DNA from: Ahaetulla prasina
Taxonomy: Eukaryota; Chordata; Lepidosauria; Squamata; Colubridae
Direction of reading: 5' to 3'
Length of the DNA: 64,000 nucleotides
NCBI RefSeq assembly: GCF_028640845.1
Contig: NC_080540.1
Span: 96,956,061-97,020,060 of the forward strand
Below, one piece after another: positions 10,666-20,762 of this stretch. The notes beneath the pieces are model-generated. The model was not told the DNA's origin, did not search any database, and was given only the letters and a program-made list of their open reading frames with translations. Numbering within the stretch: the first letter of the stretch is position 1; every line of letters begins with the position of its first letter. Both the position numbers and the translations under genes were made by a program.

Positions 10666-13194
10666 TTATTTTTCGACGTAGTCACGCAAATAACCTGGGC
10701 GTCTCCTAGTTCTTTCTGACCTGCGCGGTTCAGTTCTGGGTGGTGTTTTGAGCTGGTCGGAGGGGCTTTTTTCTCCTCCCAGCTCTTTCTCTGAGCCAAC
10801 GGGCTCCGGATTATGGGCCGACTCTTTTTCTTGGCCATCCGGCCCTGGATTACTTTTGAAACTGTCCTTGCTGTTTCCCTCGGGAACCTGATGGCGTCGC
10901 TGGAACTCTGGGACCTCAGCTAAGTCTTGCGCCTCCCCCGGGTCATTGTCAGCTGTGAATTCAAATTGGTATTGGTCATGATCTGTTTCACTTGGTTCGG
11001 TTTGATCAGTTATCCGTTTCCTTATCTGATCTATGTGGCGCCTCCACACTCGGTTGTCTGGTAGCTCTACCACGTACGATTTTGGGCCGGTTATCTTTAT
11101 TATTTGTCCTGCGAACCAACTAGGCCCGTCCCCATAGTTTCGGGCCCACACCCGGTCGCCTATGCTCATTTCCCTTGTCTTTTCTAGTTCCCCCTTGTAA
11201 CCCTCTGGTGTGTAATGGGGATTCAAACGGTCAAGTGGGCATCGGAGTTTCCGTCCCATTAGTAATTCGGCTGGGCTTTTCCCGGTGGCCGTGCTTGGGG
11301 TTCTGTGCTGGACGGCTAGGAAAAAGTCTATCTTTGTTTGCCAGTCACCTGGCTTGAGCCTGGACAATGCCTCCTTAGCGCTCCGGACGGAACGCTCTGC
11401 AAGGCCATTCGACGCAGGGTGGAAAGGCGCAGAGAGGGCATGTCGGATGCCCTCCTCTGCCAGGTATTCTTCAAACTGGGCTGCCATGAATTGAGGCCCA
11501 TTGTCGGACACCAGAGTGTCCGGCAACCCGTGAGTTGCAAATAGGTGGCGCAGGGCTGCGATTACTGCTTCGGCCGTAGTGGATTTCATGAGTATGATCT
11601 CCAACCATTTAGAGAATGCATCAACAACCACTAGGAACGTTTGGCCGTGGAAAGGGCCAGCAAAATCAATGTGGATTCTTGACCAGGGGCCCTGGGGCTT
11701 TTCCCATTCCCTGACTGGGGCCGTTGGGGGTAGAGGTCTGGACTCTTGGCAAGCCTGGCATTTCCCTACCCTCTCAGCAATCTCTGCGTCCATGAGTGGC
11801 CACCACACATAGCTTCTAGCTAACCCCTTCATCCTTACGATCCCTGGGTGACCCTCGTGGAGGAGGTCCAATACCTTTCCCCTTAATTTATCAGGAATTA
11901 TTACACGATCACCCCATAACAGGCACCCCCCTTGAGCCGAGAGCTCATCTCGTTTTTTAACAAATTCTTTGAACCGTTCGCCCGGCGCAGCGGGCCACCC
12001 TCTCTGTACCCAACCGAGTACAGTCCTTAACACAATGTCCCGGTATGATGCCCGAGCCACTTCCTTAGATGTGACTGGGCCAGAGTCCAAAGAGTCAATA
12101 AGTAGAATGGGCGTCCCCGGAGTGGGGTCGTCGGTTGCCCCTGGTAGTGGGCATCGGCTTAACGCGTCTGCATGCCCCACTTCTTTTCCTGGTCGATGCT
12201 GCAGCTTGTACGAATAAGCGGCTAGGAATATAGTCCATCGGGTCAGTCGTGGCGAAAGTGCCACAGGCGTTGGGCGGTCGCCAGCCAGTATCCCTAGTAG
12301 CGGTCTGTGGTCAGTCACGATTTCAAAATTCCGCCCAAAGACATATTCGTGGAATTTTTTAACCCCTGACACAATGGCTAGTGCTTCTTTATCTAGCTGG
12401 CTATAGTTTCTCTCTGGGGAGGACAACGTTCTAGAGTAAAAAGCTATAGGGGCTTCTGTGCCGTTTGGGAGTCTATGGCTGAGTACAGCTCCCACCCCAT
12501 AAGGGGAGGCATCGCAAATCAGCACTAGGGGTAATGAGTTGTGATATTGGATGAGCAGGCTATCACTTGAGAGCAGGTTCTTTACTGCTTCAAAAGCCCT
12601 ATTTTCCGACTTTCCCCAAGACCAAACAGTATTTTTTCCTAAGAGCCTATGCAGCGGTTCCGCAACGGTTGCTTTGTTCTTTAAAAAGACCGCGTAAAAA
12701 TTCACCAATCCCAGGAATGCCTGCAGCTCTGCTTTGTTTTTGGGCGCTGGAGCCTTCCTAATTGCCTTAACCTTGCTCTCAGTGGGGTGAATTCCTTTCT
12801 TGTCTATCCGATAGCCCAAGAAATCGACGGATTCGACCCCTATTTGGCATTTGCTTGCCTTGACTTTTAATCCGGCTGTCCGGAAAATGCCCAAAACCTT
12901 TCTTAACCGCTCCCCCAATTCCTCCATGTTTTCCCCTGAAATTAGGACATCATCGAAGTAGGGAACTACCCCTGGGAGCCCCTGCAGTAGTCGTTCCATT
13001 AGGTTTTGGAACAGCCCTGGTGCCACACTAACCCCAAATTGCAATCGGGTGCACTTGAAGGCCCCCCTGTGCGTTACAATCGTTTGGGCTTCGGCTGTGC
13101 GGGCGTCTACGGGCAGTTGTTGGTAGGCTTGGGCCAAGTCTAACTTTGCAAAGACTTGCCCTTGCCCCAAAGAGTGCAATAAGTGTTGCACCAC
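10666..13194 (-). CDS. pol: Gypsy pol, RT (most)-RNase H-integrase, 842 codons open
   Basis: A long frame that lacks only the first part of pol. The RT palm begins at residue 12 with KLDLAQAY (Asp19) and has the YFDD catalytic box at 79-82. RNase H shows CDAS (Asp228), Glu270, TDH (Asp295) and HADALS (Asp343). The integrase has a zinc-binding HEGH...CQAC (His446, His449, Cys479, Cys482) and a D,D35E triad at Asp510, Asp564 and Glu600. The last 130 residues are acidic, then basic. The ATG at 13194 is internal, because the true pol frame enters from upstream across a one-base phase change near 13195-13205. The stop lies 52 bp from the LTR. As one open frame it could in principle yield integrase, but not a complete pol. 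Confidence 0.9.
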   Translation of the reverse strand: MVQHLLHSLGQGQVFAKLDLAQAYQQLPVDARTAEAQTIVTHRGAFKCTRLQFGVSVAPGLFQNLMERLLQGLPGVVPYFDDVLISGENMEELGERLRKVLGIFRTAGLKVKASKCQIGVESVDFLGYRIDKKGIHPTESKVKAIRKAPAPKNKAELQAFLGLVNFYAVFLKNKATVAEPLHRLLGKNTVWSWGKSENRAFEAVKNLLSSDSLLIQYHNSLPLVLICDASPYGVGAVLSHRLPNGTEAPIAFYSRTLSSPERNYSQLDKEALAIVSGVKKFHEYVFGRNFEIVTDHRPLLGILAGDRPTPVALSPRLTRWTIFLAAYSYKLQHRPGKEVGHADALSRCPLPGATDDPTPGTPILLIDSLDSGPVTSKEVARASYRDIVLRTVLGWVQRGWPAAPGERFKEFVKKRDELSAQGGCLLWGDRVIIPDKLRGKVLDLLHEGHPGIVRMKGLARSYVWWPLMDAEIAERVGKCQACQESRPLPPTAPVREWEKPQGPWSRIHIDFAGPFHGQTFLVVVDAFSKWLEIILMKSTTAEAVIAALRHLFATHGLPDTLVSDNGPQFMAAQFEEYLAEEGIRHALSAPFHPASNGLAERSVRSAKEALSRLKPGDWQTKIDFFLAVQHRTPSTATGKSPAELLMGRKLRCPLDRLNPHYTPEGYKGELEKTREMSIGDRVWARNYGDGPSWFAGQIIKITGPKSYVVELPDNRVWRRHIDQIRKRITDQTEPSETDHDQYQFEFTADNDPGEAQDLAEVPEFQRRHQVPEGNSKDSFKSNPGPDGQEKESAHNPEPVGSEKELGGEKSPSDQLKTPPRTEPRRSERTRRRPGYLRDYVEK

Positions 13195-14095
13195 GGAACC
13201 GGTAAGCGCTTTTCTGTAAGGCTTTGTTAAGCGTCGCCTTGTAGTCAGCGCAAATTCTAATTGACCCGTCCGGCTTTATTGGGGTGACGATTGGCGTCTC
13301 CCACTTTGCGTGATCGACTGGCACCAAAATCCCCTGATTTATGAGCTTGTCCAGCTCCTTATCGATTTTTGGTTTTAGGGCAAACGGGACTCTCCTCGCC
13401 TTAAGCCTAATGGGGGCTACCTGGGGGTCTAAGTTGAAGGAAATAGGGGTCCCCTTGTACTTGCCCAGGCAGTCCTTGAAGACATCTTCGAACTCGTTAA
13501 AGAGAATGTCTTTCAGGTTACAGTCACTCCTGTAGATGCCAGTCACTCCCATGCCCAGGGCACGAAACCAGTCTAGTCCCAACAGACTGGGCAGAGTTCC
13601 TTTGACGATCGTGATGGGCAGGGTCTTCTTGTGTGGACCGTACTCGACTCGGACGGAGGTGGTCCCTCGAACAGGGATGCGATTCCCCTGGTAGTCGTGG
13701 ACTCGTAGCCGTTGTGCTTGCAGGTGGCGCTTTGCGACAGACGGCAGTGACTTCGCCAAAGTGTCCCAGGACATGATGGTGATCGCTGATCCCGTGTCTA
13801 CTTCAAGCCGGCACCGTACACCCTCTATTTTTGGCTTGGTGAAGATCTTCTTCTCCACTCGGGTCGAGGCGCGGCCTATGACCACAGTTGTTTGGTTGGA
13901 ATCCGCGCCTTTTTTGTTTGAGCCAATCGCGGGTCGCCTTGCCGATTCCGCGCTCTGATTGGCCGATTTGAATTTTCGGCGGGAAGGTTGGGCGCTCGAC
14001 AAACTTGAGCTAGGTGCCCTTTCTTCCCACACCGCCGCAGGTCGCGTCTTTAAACTTGCAGCGTTGCGCTGGTGTTGACCACCGCAGCTCCGCAT
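13028..14095 (-). pseudogene. Gypsy protease and N-terminal RT, frame-broken
   Basis: The frame carries the aspartic protease active site DTGS at residues 100-103 and an LLGLDW block at 171-176. These are followed by the RT fingers, with KWETPIVTPIKPDGSIRICA around 264-283. It leaves the pol frame after about residue 297, where a single-base phase change near 13195-13205 moves coding into the 842-codon frame. Residues before about 80 are probably gag read out of phase. This break sits between the RT fingers and palm, where no natural frameshift is expected, so the copy would not make functional RT unless the break is a sequencing error. Confidence 0.85.
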
Positions 14096-14733
14096 TCATC
14101 TCTGTCCCTTTGTCGCGTTTCTCGGTTCGGCAGACCCTTCCTCATCTTCACCGTCGGATTCGGTCTGAACCTCCTCCTGGTGCACGGGGTTGCCTTCGCC
14201 GCCTTTGGTGGGACAGGCTTCTGCAGTGTCTCCGCCGCTTGGGTGGACATTTCATGTGCTCTGGCTTCGCCCAGAGCGTGGCCAGCGTAGGTTGCTCTTT
14301 GCTAGCAGCCGTCGCCGCAAACGGATGTCTTTGACGCCGGATGAGTTGCTCGAGGAGCACCTCGTCTAGGTCGCGTATCCGCAGTCCTTGGACGCTTTTC
14401 TTAGGGCGGCCATGTAGTCACCGATGGTTTCGCCTCCATCTGCCTTCGCCTCCGATTCAAACCGCCGCACGTATTTGGACGGCGTTGGTGCGTGGTTTTT
14501 AGTAAAGTCTGTAGAGTTGGCCATGACACCGACTGCAACGGGCGTTGGCTCTGCCAGGGCTTCCGCGATATCAATGACCTCCGACCACAGTGGCTTAAGA
14601 AATAAGCCCTTTTTCGGTTATCTGGAACTCCTTGCAGTTCGTTGGCTTCTAGAAAGCTTTCGAAACGGGTCATATACGTTCCCCATTTCTCCTTAGCCGG
14701 GTCAAACGGTGCGGGCGGAGTGTAACTGGCCAT
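13990..14733 (-). pseudogene. Gypsy gag, multiply frameshifted
   Basis: The start at 14733 lies 97 bp inside the 5' LTR and opens with MASYTPPAPFDPAKEKW, a credible gag N-terminus, but the frame is lost after about 50 codons. Near 13999-14040 a CCHC zinc knuckle is visible: Cys-x4-His-x4-Cys, with codons at 14029-14031, 14014-14016 and 13999-14001. Its first cysteine is in a different phase, so a one-base change falls inside the motif. Gag normally coats the RNA and forms the particle. At least three phase changes separate the start from the protease. Confidence 0.75.
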
Positions 14734-14812
14734 CTCCGCTTTTCTGCCCTGAGTTTGCTGGGTTCGGGTCTATCGTGCTTCAGCTCGGTTCTGGTTCTCC
14801 TTAGCCTCAAAA

Positions 14813-14830
14813 TCCCACCTTCGTCGCCAA
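14813..14830 (-). other. Gypsy primer-binding region
   Basis: Directly inside the 5' LTR, the element reads TTGGCGACGAAGGTGGGA, the expected position for tRNA-primed minus-strand synthesis. I did not identify the tRNA. Confidence 0.6.
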
Positions 14831-15020
14831 TGTTAAGTTCGGGAAGTAACGAGGCTGGAGACCAGGGTAGTGACAACAGCTCTTTAATATAGGGTGAACC
14901 CAGCAACTGGCTGGGGGAAAAACCTCTCCTTTTATACAGTTCTACTGGAGGCTTCGTCCAATCAGCAACGTGCTGATTTCCCGCTCAAATATTTAAAGGT
15001 ACAAACATGAATACATAACA
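14831..15020 (-). repeat. Gypsy 5' LTR
   Basis: Second 190-bp LTR, reading identical to 10424-10613. In the element's orientation this copy would drive transcription, but no TATA box could be fixed with confidence. Confidence 0.95.
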
Positions 15021-15025
15021 ATTTT

Positions 15026-15524
15026 GAATGACTGAGACCCAAGGGAAAGACACCCTGTTAGGTTAGTAAAAGAATGAAATTGGACAAAGTAATCATGGAA
15101 GAAAATATTTTTTTAAAAAAAAAGCTTATTCAGTTTTATGCAATTCATAAACTTATTGATTTATTTAAAATATTTTGGAGTCACCTATCTTATATTAAAC
15201 TCTGCATGCTCCCAATCAATAATTAAAACAACATCAATTAAAAACAGCATAATACACATATCTATCTATAAACATTAGATCTCCATTTTATTTCCTTTTT
15301 TTGTTTATTTTATTTTACTTTCTTAAATTTTTCTTACAATAAAATAAAAAATGTTCAAAAAGAAAAGAGTACAAAAAGGAAATAAGTAAAACAAGCTAGG
15401 GTTAAAGTAAAACAGCTACAAAAAAGGAAATTGCGAGGCTTCTATAAAGAAAGTATTAGTAATAAGATTGTTTTATTATATTATTCTATATTTTAACATT
15501 TTATGTATGTTTGTATGTACATAT
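15026..15524. other. AT-rich intergenic sequence
   Basis: Low-complexity A/T-rich sequence without a supported feature. Confidence 0.5.
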
Positions 15525-15745
15525 ATAAATTTATTTATCTATTTATTTATTTATTTATTTTTAATCCCACTTTTATTACTTTTATAACTAACTCAAGATG
15601 GCGAACTCCTTCTAATACTCCTTCCTCCTTTTCCTATTTTCCCTGCAAGAAGAAGCGTGTGAGGTGAGTTGGGCTGGGAGAGAGTGAGTAGCTCAAAGTC
15701 ACCTAGTCAGCTTTCATGGATAAGGCAGGATTGGAACTACAGTCG
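15525..15745 (-). mobile_element. SINE 3' portion, MIR/CORE-like
   Basis: It starts with a TTTATTTATT tail, then AATCCCACTTTTATTACTTT, CTCAAGATGGCGAAC, a GTGTGAGGTGAGTTGGGCTG segment and AGTAGCTCAAAGTCACCTAG. Together these resemble a reptile tRNA-derived SINE with a CORE/MIR-like centre, in reverse. The tRNA-like head was not identified. Recognition is from memory. Confidence 0.45.
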
Positions 15746-16369
15746 TATTTTGTTTTTTTATTGTATGCTGGCCAGAGTCCCTGTGTCCCTGAGGAAAAAC
15801 TATGAAAAATAAATAAATAACTATACAAATAAATAAATACATATTTTTCTCAACAGAATGAATGAAAAGTGGATGCAATGAAAGATAACATGGAAATTAT
15901 TTGAAATAAAATGAAAATAATTATGTGAAACAGAATAATCAAATATTCAGAATTACAGTAACTGGAAGTATGAAAAGGGGCACTTAGGATAATAAAATAA
16001 AAAGGCAGAGAGAAAAAAGCATATAAAAATACTGTAAAAAATGAGAAAGAAAGATGTATTGTTTTGGAGAAGAAAAGAGTAAGGTTGCAAAGAATAAAAT
16101 AAAAAAGTTTAAGCCAGAGAAAAAAAAGAACAATTATGATGGAAGTTGGTGAAAAGGGCTAAACAAGGAGCTTCCAACAGAGTGAATGAAATTAAAAAAA
16201 TCAGTCATGGAATGATTTGGGATGAAATAGAAATGTGGAAATGCCGGAATTTTGAATATCTGAATAGGAAAGATACTGATATGGAAAAAATGGTATTAAA
16301 ATAAATGTTATAAATGTTAGTATAAGGACAAGAAAAAATGAGAAGATACAATTAATGCTTTGAAAATGT
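15746..16369. other. A-rich intergenic sequence, possibly upstream part of a decayed LINE
   Basis: The plus strand is rich in A and G. No coding motif can be fixed. Confidence 0.4.
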
Positions 16370-17430
16370 TGAAAAACTACATCCTGCTGATGTAGATAGG
16401 GTAAGCTTGAGAAATGTTAAAATAATGGTGTGTTTTGCTTATGGAACAGTTTAAGATTTGCTTTGTGTAAGGACTTCATTCGTCCTGACCATTGGATGAA
16501 AATAAACAAAATTTAGGAAATGCAATTTCTTGCCAGTCAGAGAGTGGATGAGTAGAAGATGAAGAACAGTTTTTGTTCTTCAGCAGATGTTCCAAGGATG
16601 TATGCATCCAAGAAAGAAAATTTATTGTGTGCTTAGCAAAAACATATGGTAAAATGAGTCAGCTTGAATTGTGGAATGCTTTGGATGAGCCTGAAGTTGA
16701 AGGTTAGTTGCTGAATATGGAACACGAGTGCTACAGGATACAAAATAAAATATTTGAGAGAATAAATGAAATGCTCAGCAGAAGACTGAACTAGGATATG
16801 TATTCTCTCTTTGTTGTTTAATATATCTATGGATAAATGTATAAGGAAGTTAGAGGTGAACTGAAGAATAGATCTGAAAATTAACATATCAAAGACAGTG
16901 GTAGTTGTATTTGACAGAAAAATTGAGCAAAAATTTGCAAGCTATAGATAAAAGGAAAAAACAGAGCAAGTAGATAAATTTGTATACATTAGTCAAATGT
17001 TTACTAAGTATGGGAATAGGATTGAAAGAATTATGATGTGCAAAGGGTGGCAAAAAGGTTTTGGATAGTGTATCATCTGAAGAATATGTGTTTGTTGAAA
17101 GAAGGAGAATTAGTTTTGTATAAAGCCCTGATCTGCATGTTTTAATATATTTGAAATAAGAGTTGAGAAGTCAAGAAAAACATAAAAATAAGTTGAATTC
17201 AGTGTGAGAAAGTTATTTAAGAAGCATGCAATAAAACAACACAAGAAGACCAAGACTAAATGGATGCTGAACCAATGTGGATTTTACTTTATATAAAAGT
17301 GAATGATCAGTATAAAAGAAATACATTGAGATGTTTTCCTTATAATGAAAGAATGAATGAGCATCACATCATAAAACAAATACATAAACAGATCATTAGA
17401 AATGTCTGAGAAAGTTAATTTAGCTAGTAG
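16370..17430 (+). pseudogene. Strongly decayed non-LTR reverse transcriptase
   Basis: No frame is open for long, but on the plus strand pieces line up in RT order across stops and phase changes. First comes a KTYGKMSQLELWNALDEPEV block (about 16645-16700), comparable to the KAYDKVNREELW motif of some LINEs. A segment near 16790-16845 resembles the SPWLFNIYMD region. A VDKFVYISQMFTKYGNRIE block (about 16970-17025) resembles the VDxFVYLGSMFT motif. The lineage is unresolved. It is older than every other LINE in the window. Confidence 0.45.
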
Positions 17431-18129
17431 TTATTTCATAATAATTATAATATGGAAGATGTAATTACCCATGCTATGTTCATTTTGGGAACATATGGGC
17501 ATGTACAAATGTATGTATGTAAAAATAGTCAAGAAGAACATATATGTAGACAGACCTATAATCAAGGAGCAGTTGAAGACAGAGATCTAGTATGGCACCA
17601 GGTGAAGCTCTGTTTAGTGCCAGATAATGATATATGAGTATTTTCTTCTTGCTTATCTAATCCCTGATGCTGATATTATGTTTTGTTTACTACAAATCTC
17701 TTTTGAGATTTTTTTTTGTCTTTCCTGTTGTGTATATTTGCATTTGTGTGTGTGTGTGTTTGGGGTGAGGGATGTATACTGATTTTTTTTTGTTTTCTGA
17801 AATCCTTAGCTTCTCTTTATATAAGAATAGAAATTGATGAGATAAAATGTGGAAAATAAATAAGCACAAGTATAATAGGAATGTACATGAACATAGAAGG
17901 TACATACTTCCAAGTATGAATATCTGGAAAATTAGGTCTTTTGTATTACACATTTATATATCTATTGGCTAGATCAAGCAAGGTCATTTGTGATCTTAAT
18001 CCAGTTAATTGGATTGTGGAGTCCTTGGTGCCTCTGAGCTTGGTTGTTTTCTTGCAGATGTTTCATTGCCCAACTAGCTAACATTATCAGTGCTAGAAGG
18101 GATAATCTCTGTTTATATAGTAACACTGT
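17431..18129. other. Intergenic sequence with a short TG run
   Basis: A short (TG)n run lies at about 17745-17760. Nothing else is recognised. Confidence 0.5.
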
Positions 18130-18224
18130 ATACTGCATTGTATACCACTGTATACTGCATTGGTAAGACCACACTTGGTCCCGGTTTTGGTCACCATGAT
18201 ACAAAAAAGATGTTGGGGTGACAT

Positions 18225-18662
18225 CAGGGGTGAAATTTATTTATTTATTTATTTTATTTTATTAGATTTTTATACCGCCCTTCTCCCGAAGGACTCAGGC
18301 GGTGTACAGCCAAATAAAACCCCCACAATATACACATTAAAACAAAAACTTAAAACCAAGCATATTGCATAAATGGCCAAAATTTAAAACAATTTAAAAC
18401 CCTAAAATTCATAAATAACCCCAATTAAAATTTAATAAAACTTTTAAACCAGTCCCGCTTGAATAAATAAATTCAGCAGGTTCTGACAGGTTCTGGAGAA
18501 CTGGTAGCAGAAATTTTGAGTAGTTCAGAGAACCGGCAAATACCACCTCTGCCTGGCCCCAGAGTGCAGTGGGAATGGAGATTTTGCAGTAGCCTTCCCT
18601 GCCATGTCCACTAAGCCATGCCCACAGAACCAGTACGGGAAAAAAATTGAATTTCACCCCTG
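18225..18662. mobile_element. hAT-like MITE, family E copy 2, interrupted by a CR1
   Basis: Termini are CAGGGGTGAAATTT and GAATTTCACCCCTG. The 8-bp target duplication ggtgacat is perfect (18217-18224 and 18663-18670). A CR1 3' end (about 18236-18465) has inserted just inside the left terminus. The order of events is therefore readable: CR1 family B, then this MITE, then CR1 family C. Confidence 0.85.
18236..18465 (-). mobile_element. CR1 family C 3' UTR fragment nested in a MITE
   Basis: Reverse of the 3' UTR seen at 31870-32184, with the ACCGCCC...AGGGCGGT hairpin (one base shorter on one arm) at about 18276-18305 and an AAAT-type tail. About 230 bp; no coding sequence apart from a few terminal codons. 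Confidence 0.75.
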
Positions 18663-18945
18663 GGTGACATGATAGCAATCTTCCAATATTTGAGGGGTAT
18701 TACGGAGAAGAGGGTCTCAGCCTAAGTACTTGAGGGCAGGACAAGATGTAAAAGATGGAAGTTTATCAAAGAGAGATCCAACCAGTGGCAACAATTAATC
18801 AGTGGAACAGCTTGCCTTCGGAAGTTGTGGGTTCTCCATCACTGGAGGTTTTTAAGAAGAGATTGGACAGCCTCCTCTCTGGTTTGGTATAGGGTCTTCT
18901 GCTTGAACACCTGTGAGATCCCTTCCAACTCTGTTATTCTGTTAT

Positions 18946-20007
18946 ATACAAGTAGTGTGCCCTGTCATTTACTGAGAATGTTGTTTTCCTCTTAGTACTT
19001 CATTGGTTAAGCTATGGTTGAATTATATGTTCTAGGAGTTTAAGGTAGGGAATTTCCACTTTCCTTTCCATCTTTAATTTTTATGTCTTTTATGTTTATG
19101 GATGTTATTAATGATCCATCCCTCAAATTTCCTTGTAAAGTGGATAATGTATTAAAACAGAAAACACTTCCTATTCCAGGGAAGGAAATCACTGTTAATC
19201 ATTGAGATTGCATAGAGCTATTTTAGAATGGTTCAGTGTAGTTAAGTTGACAACATAATGGCAGAGAATGGTTTTCTTCTTCATTGGCTATAAATTGTTG
19301 AATATACTTTGTGGGATGCTTGTTACTTCAAAGAGAAATGCCATATTTAATATTCTCATTCATTTTGTGCAGGTTTTCAAAACTGACTGAATAAAATGTA
19401 TACTGTGAAGAAGAAGAAGAAATGCCGCCTAATTAAAATTTAAATGCACATTTGGAATGTTTAAAAAATCCATTTTCCCATTCATTTGTTTTGAAATCTT
19501 TTCCCCCAGATTAAGAATTTTGGATTTGGAAAGCTTTGCACTTAATTTCCTGACTTGTTCTTGAGGCCGCTGTAAAATTGCTCACAAAACAAAAATGCTG
19601 GTCATAAGCCCTAACATATGCCCATAAACATCATATTTAATATGCACATCATTCCTCACAATTGCCTGCAGGATTATGCCTATTTTAAAAAGCTTTATAG
19701 AGTCCACATAGGACGGTATTCTGTTCATGCTATTAGGTTTTGATGGGGTTATAAAATGATAAAGATAACATCTCTTCAAAATTTTAACAGTAAAAGTAAT
19801 TCCTCTGAATTGTGGGAATGGCTTAATTTGTTTTTCTTAACTCTGTGAGAGGAAGGATGGATAGCAAAGAGATCCTTGACACCTTGAAAGAAGATGTGAG
19901 AAATAACGATAGCTATAGGACAAATCCTAAGAGCTGTCATAAGAGCAAGTCCTTCATATATTCACATATATCTTGATTATTTATTGCTGTCAGTGGAATA
20001 AAGTGTA
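18946..20007. other. Intergenic sequence, nothing recognised
   Basis: No gene or known repeat is supported. Confidence 0.5.
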
Positions 20008-20060
20008 TTTTTTTTATTTGCATTTATATCCCGCCCTTCTCTGAAGACTCAGGGTGGCTT
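20008..20060 (-). mobile_element. Tiny CR1 family C tail fragment
   Basis: Contains CCGCCCTTCTCTGAAGACTC and a T-rich tail, a diverged copy of the family C terminal hairpin. Confidence 0.5.
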
Positions 20061-20457
20061 CATTAAACATTATTTTATTTCAGGTTTGACATTTATATAC
20101 CATAAAAGTATGATCTAATATTTGATATGTCAATTAGGCCATTGATTTTACACATGCATGTAACTAGTCCACAGTGTAAGTATACCATCAAATTGTTCTT
20201 CCCAATGCTTAGAGGCCAGAAAGTTTGGAGAAGGACAAGGAATATATTTCTGAGAGAGAAAAAACATGATTACTCCCACAAACGGGGCTGAATGTAAACC
20301 CAGGGCATTTAAATTGGTACTGCCAATAACCTCTTTATCATGTTTTCAGTGGTCTATGATTCCATTTCCCATCTATCTATCCCTCTTTCACATGCTGCTG
20401 AGTTAAAGTGTGAGCTACTCTTCAGTTAGCAGAAAAGTATCGCTCAGTTCCATTTCA
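20061..20457. other. Intergenic sequence, nothing recognised
   Basis: No gene or known repeat is supported. Confidence 0.5.
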
Positions 20458-20465
20458 CCTCCCTC

Positions 20466-20754
20466 CAGTGGTGGGTTTCAAAATTTTTTACTACCAATTC
20501 TGAGGGTGTGGCTTGGTGGACATGGCATGGCTTGGTGGGCATGGCAGGGGAAGGATACTGTAAAATCTCCATTCCCTCCCCAATCCAGAAGAAGGTTAAT
20601 GCATAATCTCCATTTCCTCCCAATCAGCTGGGACTTGGGACGCAGAGAATAAATGGGGGTGGGGGCAGTCAGAATTTTTACTACCGGTTATCTACTCAAA
20701 ATTTCCGCTACCAGTTCTCCAGAACTGGTCAGAACCTGCTGAAACCCACCTCTG
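20466..20754. mobile_element. hAT-like MITE, family E copy 3
   Basis: Bounded by CAGTGGTGGGTTTCAAAA and GAAACCCACCTCTG. It has a perfect 8-bp target duplication, cctccctc (20458-20465 and 20755-20762). At 289 bp it is the longest uninterrupted copy here. Confidence 0.85.
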
Positions 20755-20762
20755 CCTCCCTC

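Larger units (their letters stand above)
10424..15020 (-). mobile_element. Complete Ty3/gypsy LTR retrotransposon
   Basis: A 4,597-bp element on the minus strand. It is bounded by two 190-bp LTRs that read identical, and the 5-bp target duplication atttt lies at 10419-10423 and 15021-15025. Inside are a primer-binding region next to the 5' LTR, gag with a zinc knuckle, protease, RT, RNase H, integrase and a polypurine tract against the 3' LTR. The order protease-RT-RNase H-integrase is Ty3/gypsy. I see no envelope gene and no chromodomain. Matching LTRs and an unmutated target duplication indicate a very recent insertion, yet gag and pol contain frame breaks. Confidence 0.95.
18130..18945 (+). 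mobile_element. CR1 LINE 3' end (family B), split by a MITE
   Basis: The left part (18130-18224) encodes a KTTLGP/RPHL-like CR1 ORF2 segment. The right part (18671-18945) holds the CR1 C-terminus (TINQWNSLP-like) and a 3' UTR ending AACTCTGTTATTCTGTTAT, the 8-bp repeat tail typical of CR1. The two parts are separated by an 8-bp-duplicated MITE and read as one element when it is ignored. 5'-truncated and non-coding today. Confidence 0.7.

Noticed and set aside
11175..13958. Several plus-strand frames of 60-82 codons
   Set aside because: Shadows of the minus-strand gypsy pol gene, which has clear RT, RNase H and integrase motifs.
13028..14095. Retroviral envelope or host-captured gene within the gypsy element
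   Set aside because: All recognisable coding is gag, protease, RT, RNase H and integrase; there is no signal peptide or membrane segment after integrase.
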